From NCBI RefSeq assembly GCF_033095985.1, contig NZ_AP026802.1:1488001-1552000 (forward strand): 64,000 nucleotides of DNA. The letters run 5' to 3'. Positions 8,377 to 17,531 of this stretch are shown one piece after another. The translations under genes and the position numbers were made by a program. Origin of the DNA: Xylocopilactobacillus apicola (GTDB lineage: Bacteria; Bacillota; Bacilli; Lactobacillales; Lactobacillaceae). Position 1 is the stretch's first letter, and each line of letters opens with the position of its first letter. A model generated the notes under the pieces. That model was not told where the DNA came from, ran no database searches, and saw nothing but the letters and a program-made list of their open reading frames with translations.

Positions 8377-9267
8377 TTATAATAATGGAAACTGTTCTGA
8401 TTTCAATGCTGGAACCTCTAAATTTAAAAATTTATATAGATTTACTGCCAGTTTGGAATGATAGATCGGTGCAAAACCGTCGGGTTCAAACAACTCATCT
8501 GGTAAATGCAAAAGATCATAGCCGTGTTCGTAACAAACACTTTGCAATTTACAGACTTGGCGCTCACGATAGGCCAAATTTTGTGCCAATTGTTTTTTGG
8601 TCATCACGACCGGAACTTTCTTAAGTTTTTTGTGAACTTTGCCAAAGTGGAAATTGAACAATTGATCAGCGGAGACATTTTCTTGGATCCAGTCAAAAGA
8701 GTTCCAGTCATATTTACGTATATGATGATAGATTTGAATTTTTCTCGTTTCTACTTCTAAAAATAATAAATAAAAGCCCAATCGCTGATTATACTGTAAA
8801 AACTTTAAAGCATTTTTGCCAAAACATTTACCTTTAAGATACGCTGGTCCCAAAAACCAAAGCGATTGCCAACCTTTACGCCGATAAAAATTATTTCGCT
8901 TTCGTAAAAGCCCGACTGAAAGTGGACTGCACTGAAATTCAATTGCTAAGCTCGGACAGACAAAAAGATCCACTCGGCGCTCTTCATCCGCTGTAATGAC
9001 AATTTTTTCCTTTTCAATCTCAAAGCCATTTTCTTGCCAAACTATTCCTAAAAGATCCTTGCCTCGTTCGTGGATCTCCGATTCATTATTTGAAACAGCT
9101 TTAAACAAATGCCGAAAGTAAGGGCGAGTTTGACTACCGCAACAAATTTTTAAAGGCTTCTGACAATTTGGGCAAAAAAATTGTGATTTCTCTGCCAATA
9201 ATTTCTTGGCCTGAGCATTTGAAACTAGATAAACTAGCTCATTTTTCGAATTTAAACCAACTAACAA
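8377..9267 (-). CDS. coiA: Competence protein CoiA family
   Basis: A 296-residue CoiA-like protein. The N-terminus has a CPNCQKPL...CCG zinc-ribbon-like segment (about 32-49), then the nuclease-like core with HERGKDLL, RRVDLFVCPSLAIEFQCSPLS near 96-116 and RKGWQSLWFLG near 130-140. CoiA is needed for recombination of incoming single-stranded DNA during transformation in streptococci and Bacillus. It starts at a TTG with AAGGAGG six to eight bases upstream. With mecA next to it and a prepilin peptidase at 61 kb, competence genes exist here, but that does not show that the strain is transformable. Confidence 0.85.
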   Translation of the reverse strand: MLVGLNSKNELVYLVSNAQAKKLLAEKSQFFCPNCQKPLKICCGSQTRPYFRHLFKAVSNNESEIHERGKDLLGIVWQENGFEIEKEKIVITADEERRVDLFVCPSLAIEFQCSPLSVGLLRKRNNFYRRKGWQSLWFLGPAYLKGKCFGKNALKFLQYNQRLGFYLLFLEVETRKIQIYHHIRKYDWNSFDWIQENVSADQLFNFHFGKVHKKLKKVPVVMTKKQLAQNLAYRERQVCKLQSVCYEHGYDLLHLPDELFEPDGFAPIYHSKLAVNLYKFLNLEVPALKSEQFPLL

Positions 9268-9312
9268 AAAAACACCTCCTTCATATAAATTACGAAGAAG
9301 ATGCTCAAAATG

Positions 9313-10023
9313 TTAAAAATATTTTTCTAAAGTTCGAAAAATATTACTTTTTATTAAAACTTTTCCATGTTCAGCCAATACTTCTGCTGAAATTTTGGTA
9401 TAGTTGCCATACTCATTGACGTTAGTAATTAATCTTGTGAAATTATCACGATTAGAATCTTTTTTGTAAAGAGTGAAAATTACATAGTATTGATCGTCAT
9501 AGACATAAAGTTTCGTCTTAACTTTGAATTTTAAAAAGTGGCCCAAATTAATCAAATCATCAATAGAATTAAATTTAGCAATATAAGTTAACGATTGGGA
9601 AGATAGCGCTTTAACATAACGATCTTCCCTATATCCATTGTTATCAAGCATGAAGTGACGATCATTATCAGTATTCATCCCCGATTGATCGAAATCATCT
9701 TCTAACAATTTTGAATCAAAATCAAATAAATCATCAATGTTAGATCCATTATTCCCATTGCGCTTGACTTTTTGACCAAAGTTCTGAGGTTTTTTACTAA
9801 TTAATAATTCTAAACCTTCCTCATTCGGCATTACTTGAAAAGTGATCGTTTGGGTCCCAGAGAAGGTATGGTCAGTATCCACTTCCTCCAAAATACTGTA
9901 GAAAAATTTTTCAACTTGCATCTGATTGCCCAACAGATCTAAAATTGTTACTCCTCGTTCTTCAAGATCTTTATGAACAAGAAAAACCCGAATATTATCT
10001 TTATCAATATGATCTATTTCCAT
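9313..10023 (-). CDS. mecA: Adaptor protein MecA
   Basis: A 236-residue adaptor that delivers substrates (ComK, ComX, Spx in relatives) to ClpC-ClpP. The N-terminal MEIDHIDKDNIRVFL...DLEERGVTILDLLGN motif is the substrate-binding domain. A variable acidic Asn/Asp-rich linker spans about 95-135, and the C-terminal ClpC-binding domain follows with FNSIDDLINLGHFL and LYVYDDQYYVIF. ClpC itself is encoded at 39-42 kb. A GGAGG lies 11 bases before the ATG. Confidence 0.93.
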   Translation of the reverse strand: MEIDHIDKDNIRVFLVHKDLEERGVTILDLLGNQMQVEKFFYSILEEVDTDHTFSGTQTITFQVMPNEEGLELLISKKPQNFGQKVKRNGNNGSNIDDLFDFDSKLLEDDFDQSGMNTDNDRHFMLDNNGYREDRYVKALSSQSLTYIAKFNSIDDLINLGHFLKFKVKTKLYVYDDQYYVIFTLYKKDSNRDNFTRLITNVNEYGNYTKISAEVLAEHGKVLIKSNIFRTLEKYF

Positions 10024-10113
10024 CAGAAATAGTTCCTCCGTATTAATTGTTACTTACACTTTTGAGCTAGCTTACATCAAGGAAAGCCAATCGTCAAATG
10101 ATATTTTAGATAA

Positions 10114-10854
10114 TTAAAATTGAATTTCGCTAACCTTTGAAGCCAGCACGACTTCTAGCTTAGGAGCAGCAAACTCAGCTTCTTGCAAAATTTGATCCAA
10201 TGGAATTTCTTGTGGCAAATGACTCAAAACTAAAGTTTTTGCCTTGGCATCGAGAGCCAATTTTGCTGACTGAAGTGAAGTCATATGCCAAAGATCCCCT
10301 TCTTGACTACCCGCAAAATTAGTATCAGCAATCAAAACATCACTATTCATTGCAAAATCAGCCAACTCTTTAAAATAGCGAGTATCTGCGGTATAGGTCA
10401 AAACTTTTCCCGTTTCCACCTCTTTTAAACGAATGGCAAAAGCTGCAACTGGGTGAATTGTGCGGCAAAATGTGACTTCCAACGGTCCCAAGATCAACTT
10501 CTTCTTAGGATCATAAGCGATACCTTCAGTAAACGAACCAAAGGTTAGATTTTTAAAATTTCCTAGATCTTCTTGATGCCCATAAATTTTCAGCGGATCA
10601 GTTTTTTTAACTCCGCTTTTTAATTGGTAATAATACTGCAAAACTCCTATATCTGCGATATGATCTTGATGATAATGCGATAAAAGCACTGCATCAAGCT
10701 TCAAAGGATCCATTACTTTCTCTAAGGAAATTAAGGCCCCTGATCCACAATCTAAAAGTAGCCGATACCCGTCCCCTGCCGTAATTAGATACGAACTAGT
10801 CCCGTGATCATGATAAGGATAACCGCCGTAGTAGCCCAAAACTGTTAGTTTCAT
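10114..10854 (-). CDS. MBL-fold metallo-hydrolase (YhfI-like)
   Basis: A 246-residue metallo-beta-lactamase-fold hydrolase. The zinc site is seen as HYHQDHIADIG near 60-70 (HxHxDH variant), HPVAAFAIRL near 115, the aspartate in ADTNF near 176 and the C-terminal LSHL histidine near 213. The overall arrangement, with a short insert and no C-terminal extension, resembles the RNase Z-like/YhfI group. Substrate unknown. The SD before the ATG is weak. It lies between mecA and nrdG without obvious operon links. Confidence 0.8.
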   Translation of the reverse strand: MKLTVLGYYGGYPYHDHGTSSYLITAGDGYRLLLDCGSGALISLEKVMDPLKLDAVLLSHYHQDHIADIGVLQYYYQLKSGVKKTDPLKIYGHQEDLGNFKNLTFGSFTEGIAYDPKKKLILGPLEVTFCRTIHPVAAFAIRLKEVETGKVLTYTADTRYFKELADFAMNSDVLIADTNFAGSQEGDLWHMTSLQSAKLALDAKAKTLVLSHLPQEIPLDQILQEAEFAAPKLEVVLASKVSEIQF

Positions 10855-10965
10855 TGATTTTTAATCTAGTCTATTTCTCTTAACCTAAAATAAACCATTA
10901 TTCCTTTCCCTCTTACTTCTCATAATAACATTATACGTTATTCTTTTTATTCAGAAACAGAAAAA

Positions 10966-11640
10966 TTATTTAAGTAAACGATCCCAAATATGAATTTTAC
11001 CCTCTTGTAAAGATTTCTGGACATCAATAATTTTTTGGTTGGAACTCCCCCGAAATTGAAGGGTTAAATCTTTTTTCTCTTCCACAAAGCGACCATCAAC
11101 TAAAATATCAATTAACGATAAGAGCTCCTTTTTATCTGGGGTTCCTTGCTGCAGTTCTTCCCAGGTATAACCTGACCAAGACCAAATAGTTTTAGCATGT
11201 CCAAATTCTTTGCGAATTCTTTTGACAACTTTTAAACAGACCGAAGTGTTGAGAAATGGTTCACCACCTAGAAGAGTCAAACCATCAACATAGGAATTTG
11301 CAAGATCTTTAATAATCTGATCTTCTAATTCTTTAGTAAATGGATGACCATAGCGAAAATTTTGAGCTGCTAAATTGTAACAACCTGGACAAGCAAACAA
11401 GCACCCTGAAACATACAGCGAACAACGCACCCCTTCTCCATCAACAAAATTAAACGGTTTATAATCAGCAATCATCTCCTGTGAGAAGTCCTCAGATTTC
11501 CAAGAAATCGGATCATCTGGGTCATACTTTTTTTGCTTCATCTGGCGGCTAACGCTTTTTGGATCAAGCCGATAATTTTGAGCAGCCTTAGAGCCAATTC
11601 TAAACTCAATTCCTAGATCATCTTTCTCTTCTTCCGCCAT
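10966..11640 (-). CDS. nrdG: Anaerobic ribonucleotide reductase activating protein
   Basis: A radical-SAM activase that installs the glycyl radical on NrdD. The CxxxCxxC cluster ligand motif is Cys80-LFA-Cys84-PG-Cys87, followed by LLGGEPFLN near 122-130, the SAM-binding GGEP. At 224 residues it carries an N-terminal extension of about 55 residues relative to short NrdG proteins. It lies 4 bases after the nrdD stop, as expected for a co-transcribed pair. Confidence 0.93.
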   Translation of the reverse strand: MAEEEKDDLGIEFRIGSKAAQNYRLDPKSVSRQMKQKKYDPDDPISWKSEDFSQEMIADYKPFNFVDGEGVRCSLYVSGCLFACPGCYNLAAQNFRYGHPFTKELEDQIIKDLANSYVDGLTLLGGEPFLNTSVCLKVVKRIRKEFGHAKTIWSWSGYTWEELQQGTPDKKELLSLIDILVDGRFVEEKKDLTLQFRGSSNQKIIDVQKSLQEGKIHIWDRLLK

Positions 11641-11644
11641 AAAA

Positions 11645-13858
11645 TTAGCTGTCTGCTCCCGTTAAGTGATCGTTTCCTAAACTCAGATGCTTAACCCGGT
11701 GCTTAATTTCTTCGTGTCGCCCGTGGACCATTGGTCGCTGGTTCGGATTACCCAAATACCCACAAGTCCTTTTAACTACGTCAACCGTTGCTGGATCAGT
11801 ATTTCCGCACTCGGGGCACATAAATCCTCTTTCAGTTGCTTTAAAATCGCCTTTAAATCCACATTTAAAGCATTGATCAATTGGTGTATTAGTTCCAAGA
11901 TATCCAACAAGGTCATACGCATAGTCCCAAACTGCTTCCAGTGCTTTGGGATTTTGCCGAAGATTTGGATATTCACAGTAGTGAATGAAGCCGCCGCTTG
12001 AATAATAAGGATAAACACTTTCAAAATCGAGTTTTTCAAACGGAGTTGGATTTTTGCGGACATCATAGTGAAAACTGTTTGTATAGTAATCTTTGTCAGT
12101 AATGTCTGGAATGCTGCCAAATTTTGCTTTATCTAAGCGGCAAAATGTATCCGTTAAAGATTCCGCTGGAGTGCCGTAAACTGAAAAATGATAGCCATAT
12201 TTTTCTTCCCATTTTGAACACTGATCATAAAGATATTTCACAACGTCAACGCTAAATTCTTTAGCGGTCGGATTAACCTCCCAATCAGGCCCGTAAAACA
12301 CTGTCCCGACCTCATACAAACCGATATAACCTAGAGAAACTGTTGCTCGACTGTTTTTAAATAATTCATCAACCCGTTCGCTTTTCTTCAAACGTTCACC
12401 AAACGCACCGTATTGGTAAAGAATTGGGGCATTTTGCACCGTTGCTTCTTTAGTCCGCTCTACTTTATAGACCAGGGCATCGCGACAAATTTCGACTCGT
12501 TCTTTAAGGATTTTCCAAAATTGATCCTGATCACCTTTTGACTCCAATGCAATTCGGGGAAGATTGATCGTTACGACCCCTAAATTCATTCGACCTGAAT
12601 CAACCTCATTACCGTCTGAATCCTTCCAAGACTGCAAAAATGACCGACAACCCATTGGAGCCTTGAACGATCCAGTAATTTTTTTGATCATGTCATAAGA
12701 AACGACATCCGGGTACATTCTTTTAGTGGCGCACTCGATTGCCAGCTGTTTAAGATCATAATTCGGATCTTTTGGCTCAAGATTTAAACCGCGTTTTAAC
12801 GTAAAAACCAATTTTGGAAAAATTGCGGTTCGGTGCTCAGTCCCGAGCCCATCAATTCTTACTTTCAAAATTGACTTTTGAATTTCGCGCTCCGCCCAAC
12901 TTTTTCCTAAACCAAAACCCAAAGTAGTAAAAGGGGTTTGACCATTTGAAGAATACAAAGTATTGATTTCATACTCTAAACTTTGCATTGCATCATAAAT
13001 ATCTTTGCTGGTGCGCTCTTTAGCGTATTCTTCTCGCTTTTGAGGATCTTCTATCCATTTCTTGGCTTCAGCCACGTGTTTTTCAAAATTCTTCATCGCA
13101 AATGGTGCCAGCACTTCGTCAGTACGATCAGAAGAACATCCTCCATATTGACTTGAAGCAACATTGGCAATAATTTGAGCCATCTGAGCTGTTGCAACTT
13201 GAATTGAATGTGGCGTTTCAACTTCAGCATTACCAATTTTAAAACCGTGGTTAAGCATCTCTTTAAAATCGATCAAACAACAATTTGTCATCGGTTCATA
13301 AGGAGTGTAATCAAGATCATGCCAATGGATATCGCCTTTAAGATGAGCATTTGCTACTTGTGGCGGCAACATCTTAAGCCCAATTGCCTTAGCGACTGTC
13401 CCTGCAGTCAGATCCCGCTGAGTGTTAAATACATTACTATCTTTATTTGCATTCTCGTTAACTACCGTTGCATCCTTTGATAAAAGCTTCTTGATTGTAA
13501 AGTTAATATCAGTTGCTTGATTGCGAGCGAAGTCCTTTTCGGTTCGATACGAGATGTAAGATTTAGCTACATCATAAAGATGATGGGCCAAAAGAGTATG
13601 CTCTACGACATTTTGAATTTCATAAATTTTAACGTCATCTTTAAATCGGGCTAAAATTTCAGCTTCGACATCTTCGGTGACTTCGGTAATTTTCTGGTAG
13701 TCAAGTGGGCCAAGATCTGGATTAACGCTTTTTGCTGCTCTAATCACCGCTTGGGTAATCTTATCAAGATCAAAATCGACTCTTCGACCATCACGCTTGA
13801 TAATCATAATTGGTAATTTTTCTGTAAAATCCTGTTTTTTTCTTTCTAATTCAAGCAC
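11645..13858 (-). CDS. nrdD: Anaerobic ribonucleoside-triphosphate reductase
   Basis: Class III reductase producing dNTPs without oxygen. An N-terminal ATP-cone (KRDGRRVDFDLDKITQAVIRA, about 21-42) precedes the large barrel. The C-terminus holds a zinc site (CFKCGF...CPECGN) followed by RTCGYLGNP, where the glycine carries the radical. The longest reading frame starts at GTG 13867, but that GTG lies inside the SD AGAGGTG; the GTG at 13856-13858 has six-base spacing and is preferred, giving 737 residues. Because this enzyme is destroyed by oxygen, its presence beside a water-forming Nox gene fits an aerotolerant anaerobe. Confidence 0.95.
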   Translation of the reverse strand: MLELERKKQDFTEKLPIMIIKRDGRRVDFDLDKITQAVIRAAKSVNPDLGPLDYQKITEVTEDVEAEILARFKDDVKIYEIQNVVEHTLLAHHLYDVAKSYISYRTEKDFARNQATDINFTIKKLLSKDATVVNENANKDSNVFNTQRDLTAGTVAKAIGLKMLPPQVANAHLKGDIHWHDLDYTPYEPMTNCCLIDFKEMLNHGFKIGNAEVETPHSIQVATAQMAQIIANVASSQYGGCSSDRTDEVLAPFAMKNFEKHVAEAKKWIEDPQKREEYAKERTSKDIYDAMQSLEYEINTLYSSNGQTPFTTLGFGLGKSWAEREIQKSILKVRIDGLGTEHRTAIFPKLVFTLKRGLNLEPKDPNYDLKQLAIECATKRMYPDVVSYDMIKKITGSFKAPMGCRSFLQSWKDSDGNEVDSGRMNLGVVTINLPRIALESKGDQDQFWKILKERVEICRDALVYKVERTKEATVQNAPILYQYGAFGERLKKSERVDELFKNSRATVSLGYIGLYEVGTVFYGPDWEVNPTAKEFSVDVVKYLYDQCSKWEEKYGYHFSVYGTPAESLTDTFCRLDKAKFGSIPDITDKDYYTNSFHYDVRKNPTPFEKLDFESVYPYYSSGGFIHYCEYPNLRQNPKALEAVWDYAYDLVGYLGTNTPIDQCFKCGFKGDFKATERGFMCPECGNTDPATVDVVKRTCGYLGNPNQRPMVHGRHEEIKHRVKHLSLGNDHLTGADS

Positions 13859-13905
13859 TGATAACACCTCTTAAGTAATTCTTTTTGACATTTAATCTAG
13901 TAACT

Positions 13906-13914
13906 ATCATACCA
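13906..13914 (-). promoter_or_regulatory. Predicted nrdD promoter (extended -10)
   Basis: Minus-strand TGG-TATGAT forms an extended -10 about 50 bases before the nrdD start. No good -35 hexamer is visible at 17 bases. I looked for a pair of NrdR boxes here and found no convincing match. Confidence 0.4.
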
Positions 13915-13970
13915 AAATATAGATGTTTTTTTTAAGCATTTTGAAGTATAACACCAGATCTAGAAGAAAT

Positions 13971-14006
13971 AAAAAAAGAACATCGCGAGATCAACGTTCT
14001 TTTTTT
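13971..14006 (-). terminator. Terminator of the oppA-phosphatase unit
   Basis: Eleven-base complementary arms AAAAAAAGAAC and GTTCTTTTTTT flank a 14-base loop, so both strands end in a U run. On the minus strand it follows the phosphatase stop at 14029. Confidence 0.75.
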
Positions 14007-14028
14007 CGAGTTTTTACCAGTAGTAGTC

Positions 14029-14778
14029 TTATAAAGATGTAAGATAAATTTTCTTCAATTTTAAAATATTCTCTTCGGATAAATTTAGTGCTTCATTTAA
14101 ATAATTAGCAAAATTCCCGTAGAAGTGATCGATTGCTTTAAAAATTGCCGTAATACTATTAGCATAAACATTAGAAGAATTCATCTGATTAATGTAATCG
14201 GCCACGTCAGCATCAGTTATCACCTGATTTGAGCGATCAGAATAAACAATATTGGATAAAAGGTAGTCTTCTGTAATCGTTTGATCACTTAATCCAAGCA
14301 ACTTTTCAATCAAAGCTGCTCCAATTCCAGTCCGATCTTGCCCCGCGGAGCAGTGAAACAACAAAGAACGATCTGGCTCTGAGTTTTCCAACATTAATTC
14401 AAACATCCGGCGATAGCTTGCTTGACTAAAGCGACTTAAAACTACATTTTGATAAATTCCTCCAATCCCCGAATCTGGCTCAAATTTTTGATTGGTTTCT
14501 AACGAATAGTCCTCAGAGCCATAAACTGGTACATGTTCATAAATCACTCCTGGCATTTTCGGGTCAGCAAAGTGGAGAATTTCAGAATCAGAACGAAAAT
14601 CAACATCATATTTAAGACCATAGTCAAGCAGATCTCTTTGCCCCTTTGAAGTCAAGCCGCTTAAATCACCAGATCGCAAAATCTTATGGCTACGAATCTT
14701 AAACCCATCAACGGTATGATAATCGCCAAGTTCACGCAAATTGACACTTCCTGTAAAGTTTAAAAGTCTATTTACCAT
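14029..14778 (-). CDS. Tyrosine/dual-specificity protein phosphatase family
   Basis: A 249-residue phosphatase with the P-loop HCSAGQDRTG: nucleophile Cys143 and Arg149 of the CX5R motif. The upstream FRSDSE segment near 61 and the N-terminal NFTGSVNLRELGDYHTVDGFKIRSHKILRSGDLS block match the Y_phosphatase3 (Triskelion/LipA-like) group, whose members act on phosphotyrosine or phosphoinositides. The ATG at 14778 is preferred over a TTG at 14793, giving an 11-base overlap with the oppA stop and likely coupled translation. Physiological substrate unknown. Confidence 0.85.
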   Translation of the reverse strand: MVNRLLNFTGSVNLRELGDYHTVDGFKIRSHKILRSGDLSGLTSKGQRDLLDYGLKYDVDFRSDSEILHFADPKMPGVIYEHVPVYGSEDYSLETNQKFEPDSGIGGIYQNVVLSRFSQASYRRMFELMLENSEPDRSLLFHCSAGQDRTGIGAALIEKLLGLSDQTITEDYLLSNIVYSDRSNQVITDADVADYINQMNSSNVYANSITAIFKAIDHFYGNFANYLNEALNLSEENILKLKKIYLTSL

Positions 14779-16414
14779 TAAGATTTGCCCCAACGTAATT
14801 AAAGAGATGGTTCGGAGAAAAAGTCACTCCTTTTAAATTTCTCCGGGTCAAATGAGCTTCAACTAATTGATAGATCGGCGCAACCTCTTGATTTTGAGAT
14901 AAAATTTCTAACGCTTGACTCATTTGAGTAAAACGTTTATTTGGATCTGATTCCAGATTACTTTTTTCAATTAACTGATCATAGCGCGAGTTAGACGTAT
15001 GACCGAAATTGTAAACATTATTAGTGGTTTGAACATTTAAAATTGCAACTGGATCTGGAAAATCAGCGGCCACCTGACTTGTCATCAAATCAAACTGCCC
15101 ATTTTGCCCAAACTGCAGGCGTGTCTTATGAGGCACCGCTTGCAAATTTATCTTTAATCCCGGGAGTTTTTCTAACTGGCCTTGAAAATATTCCATCAAT
15201 TTCTTATTACTGTCGTTATCTTCACCAAGCATCGTCCAAGTTACCTGGTCGATGCCCGTTTCCTTTTTGCCTTGCTCCCAAAGTTCTTTAGCCTTTGCCA
15301 AGTTATAAGTTGAATAACTAGCTGTTGACTGATCAATTGGTTTACTAAAATCATTTTTCGTGGCCGGATTATTTGCCAAGCCCAATGGGACCAAAACATG
15401 AACCGGAAATGACCCATCACCTAAAATATCTTTAGTTAGTTGCTTGCGATCAATTGCCAAACTCAAAGCCTTACGGATTGATTCATTTTTTAGTGCTGAA
15501 TTTTTTCCTTGATTAAAAGTCAGATACATCGTTCTGGTCAATTCACGCGAGTTAAAGTTTGGATCACTTTTCTTTTGTTTAGCAATCTCCCCGCTTAAAA
15601 TGATGTCATCAAGCTGATGATTACTAAAAAGATTTAATGCTGTGTTAGGATCTTTCACGACTACGTATTCAATTCGATCAAGGTAAACTTGTTTTTGATT
15701 CCAATATTTAGAATTTTTGACTAATGTCCAGCTATTACTCATCCCATTCCATTTAGTTAAAGAAAATGGTCCATTATAAACCGTTTTAGCAGCCGTTGTT
15801 CCATAAGCCTTCCCATATTTTTTAACAATTTTCTGATTTTGAGGAAAAAATGGCGTATTCGTCATCAAAGCCGTAAAATAGGGAATTTTTCGTTCCAATT
15901 CCACCGTAAAAGTATGATCATCGACTTTTTTTATTCCTAAAGCTGTCGGTTTAAGCCGACCTTTTCTAATAGCATCGGCATTTTTAATCCCCGAATAAAG
16001 GTATGCATATTGTGCTTTAGTTTTTGGATCAACGGTGCGTTGCCAGGCAAAAACAAAATTGTCAGCCGTTACGGGATCTCCATTGCTCCATAAAGCATTT
16101 TGTCGCAATTTGAAAGTATATTTAAGGCCGGATGCATCTGGTTCAACAATTTTCGTCGCCATCGCAGGCTCAATATTCTTACCGCGATAGCGGTACAGTC
16201 CTTCCATCACATTGTTGACAGCTTGCATACTATTTTGGTCAAAAAAATTAGAACTATCCATTGACTGAAGCATATCTCCTGCTCCAACCCGCCAAACTTG
16301 TGCATCTTTAGTCTTTGCTGTCTGTTTTTTACTTTCCTTTTTTTGGCATCCGGTTAAAAACAACATCAAAACAAGAAAACAAACAACCGTTCGCCAACAT
16401 TTTCTTTTATCCAC
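14768..16414 (-). CDS. oppA: Oligopeptide ABC transporter substrate-binding lipoprotein
   Basis: A 548-residue SBP_bac_5 family protein. The signal peptide ends in the lipobox LTG-Cys23, so the mature protein should be lipid-anchored outside the membrane. The core shows YRYRGKNIEPAMATKI..., LRQNALWSNGDPVTADNFVFAWQRTVDP near 103-130 and YNGPFSLTKWN near 213-223, all typical of OppA/peptide binders. The start is a GTG with CGGAGG six bases upstream. No oppBCDF genes are adjacent, so it is an orphan binder that presumably works with a transporter elsewhere. Pheromone binding is possible but not shown. Confidence 0.9.
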   Translation of the reverse strand: MDKRKCWRTVVCFLVLMLFLTGCQKKESKKQTAKTKDAQVWRVGAGDMLQSMDSSNFFDQNSMQAVNNVMEGLYRYRGKNIEPAMATKIVEPDASGLKYTFKLRQNALWSNGDPVTADNFVFAWQRTVDPKTKAQYAYLYSGIKNADAIRKGRLKPTALGIKKVDDHTFTVELERKIPYFTALMTNTPFFPQNQKIVKKYGKAYGTTAAKTVYNGPFSLTKWNGMSNSWTLVKNSKYWNQKQVYLDRIEYVVVKDPNTALNLFSNHQLDDIILSGEIAKQKKSDPNFNSRELTRTMYLTFNQGKNSALKNESIRKALSLAIDRKQLTKDILGDGSFPVHVLVPLGLANNPATKNDFSKPIDQSTASYSTYNLAKAKELWEQGKKETGIDQVTWTMLGEDNDSNKKLMEYFQGQLEKLPGLKINLQAVPHKTRLQFGQNGQFDLMTSQVAADFPDPVAILNVQTTNNVYNFGHTSNSRYDQLIEKSNLESDPNKRFTQMSQALEILSQNQEVAPIYQLVEAHLTRRNLKGVTFSPNHLFNYVGANLNGK

Positions 16415-16445
16415 AACACACCTCCGATCTAAATAAAAAAACTAA

Positions 16446-17354
16446 TTAATCATTAAACTGATTTTGTTCAACATCCTGAATAAATTGTGCTAAATGGTCA
16501 TAATAATGCCGCGGATTATCTGTCATTCCGTGATGACCTGAATCCGGCGTCACTGAAAGGCGCGAATGCGGAATTTCTTTTGCCATTCTTTTGGCCACAT
16601 CTACTGGCATCGTTTCATGATCAGAGAAAACCAGATAGGTTGGCATTTTCAAATCTTTCAACTTACCTCTAAGATCAAATTCCTTTAACTTTCCAGTCAC
16701 TACAAACTCATTATCTCCTTGAAAAGCTCCATAAACATCAGTTGCCATCGTTTCAATCAAATGACTATAAGCCGGGATTTCTCGCCGATCGACAAACTGT
16801 GCATTTAACCGATCCACAATTTCTTGATACTTTGGATCATCCCAACGATGCTCCGTTTCAATCTTTTGCATGTACTCAAGATCTGCTTGGCTTAGCACTT
16901 CAGCTCGTTTTGCGTTGACGGCCGCCACGTACTCTTCAGTGTTATCAATCATCGAAGAGATAATCGCACCTTTTAAGTGCTGACCGTATTTAAGACCGTA
17001 TAATTGAACAAGTGCGCCACCCCAACTTTGACCAATCAAATAAAAATGATCAAGTCCCAATTTTTGTCTCACTTCTTCAACCTCGTTGATATAGTAATCA
17101 TAAGTCAGAATATCTTGATTTTTGGGATCGTTAAAATCAGGTTGATCCGAATAAAACGAGCCCAATTGATCATACATATGAACCTGGACGTTTAGCCCCC
17201 GTTTTGCAAGCTGTTTAGCTGTATCCTCCCAATATTCATGAGTTCCTCCTGGACCTCCGTGTAACGCTAAAAGGTGAATGTCTCCACTACCTTGTGTGTT
17301 AGTCCATAAGTGATATCCGTTATCTAAAGTAATAATTGTTGTACCATTTTTCAT
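16446..17354 (-). CDS. pip: Proline iminopeptidase
   Basis: A 302-residue alpha/beta-hydrolase of peptidase family S33 that removes N-terminal proline from peptides. It shows the oxyanion-hole HGGPGG at 32-37, the nucleophile elbow GQSWGG near 109-114, and the acid/His pair in FSDHETMP and SGHHGM near the C-terminus. In lactic acid bacteria these enzymes complete degradation of casein or plant peptides, which fits the OppA gene downstream. Its promoter carries a candidate catabolite-control site. Confidence 0.9.
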   Translation of the reverse strand: MKNGTTIITLDNGYHLWTNTQGSGDIHLLALHGGPGGTHEYWEDTAKQLAKRGLNVQVHMYDQLGSFYSDQPDFNDPKNQDILTYDYYINEVEEVRQKLGLDHFYLIGQSWGGALVQLYGLKYGQHLKGAIISSMIDNTEEYVAAVNAKRAEVLSQADLEYMQKIETEHRWDDPKYQEIVDRLNAQFVDRREIPAYSHLIETMATDVYGAFQGDNEFVVTGKLKEFDLRGKLKDLKMPTYLVFSDHETMPVDVAKRMAKEIPHSRLSVTPDSGHHGMTDNPRHYYDHLAQFIQDVEQNQFND

Positions 17355-17390
17355 ATTTCCACTTCCTTTTTCCTTATATTGATTATCTCT

Positions 17391-17419
17391 ATTGTAAGCG
17401 CTAGTTTGGTTGAAGTAAA
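17391..17419 (-). promoter_or_regulatory. pip promoter with cre-like site
   Basis: On the minus strand TTTACT (17414-17419) and TACAAT (17391-17396) are 17 bases apart. On the plus strand the sequence TGTAAGCGCTAGTT (17393-17406) matches the first ten bases of the Bacillus-type cre consensus TGTAAGCGCTTACA and overlaps the -10 and spacer, a position suited to CcpA repression. The promoter is seen; CcpA binding is inference. Confidence 0.45.
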
Positions 17420-17469
17420 ACTCAATTATTTCAATTTTAGTTGAAGGATCTTCATCAAGTCTAAAAAAC

Positions 17470-17509
17470 TTGCAATTCTTTCTTAATAAACTTAGAATGA
17501 TTCTAAGTT
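17470..17509 (+). promoter_or_regulatory. Promoter with PerR-like operator upstream of metal ATPase
   Basis: TTGCAA (17470-17475) and TAGAAT (17493-17498) are 17 bases apart. The -10 lies inside the perfect 9-bp inverted repeat AACTTAGAA-TGA-TTCTAAGTT (17489-17509). Its core TTAGAATGATTCTAA fits the PerR box pattern TTAnAATnATTnTAA. A Fur-family repressor bound here would block RNA polymerase. Confidence 0.65.
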
Positions 17510-17531
17510 AAAAAGAGGGGAAGTTAGAACA

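Noticed and set aside
13860-13970. NrdR box pair upstream of nrdD
   Set aside because: Only a weak partial match near ACATCTATATTTTGG was found, not the paired 16-base boxes expected.
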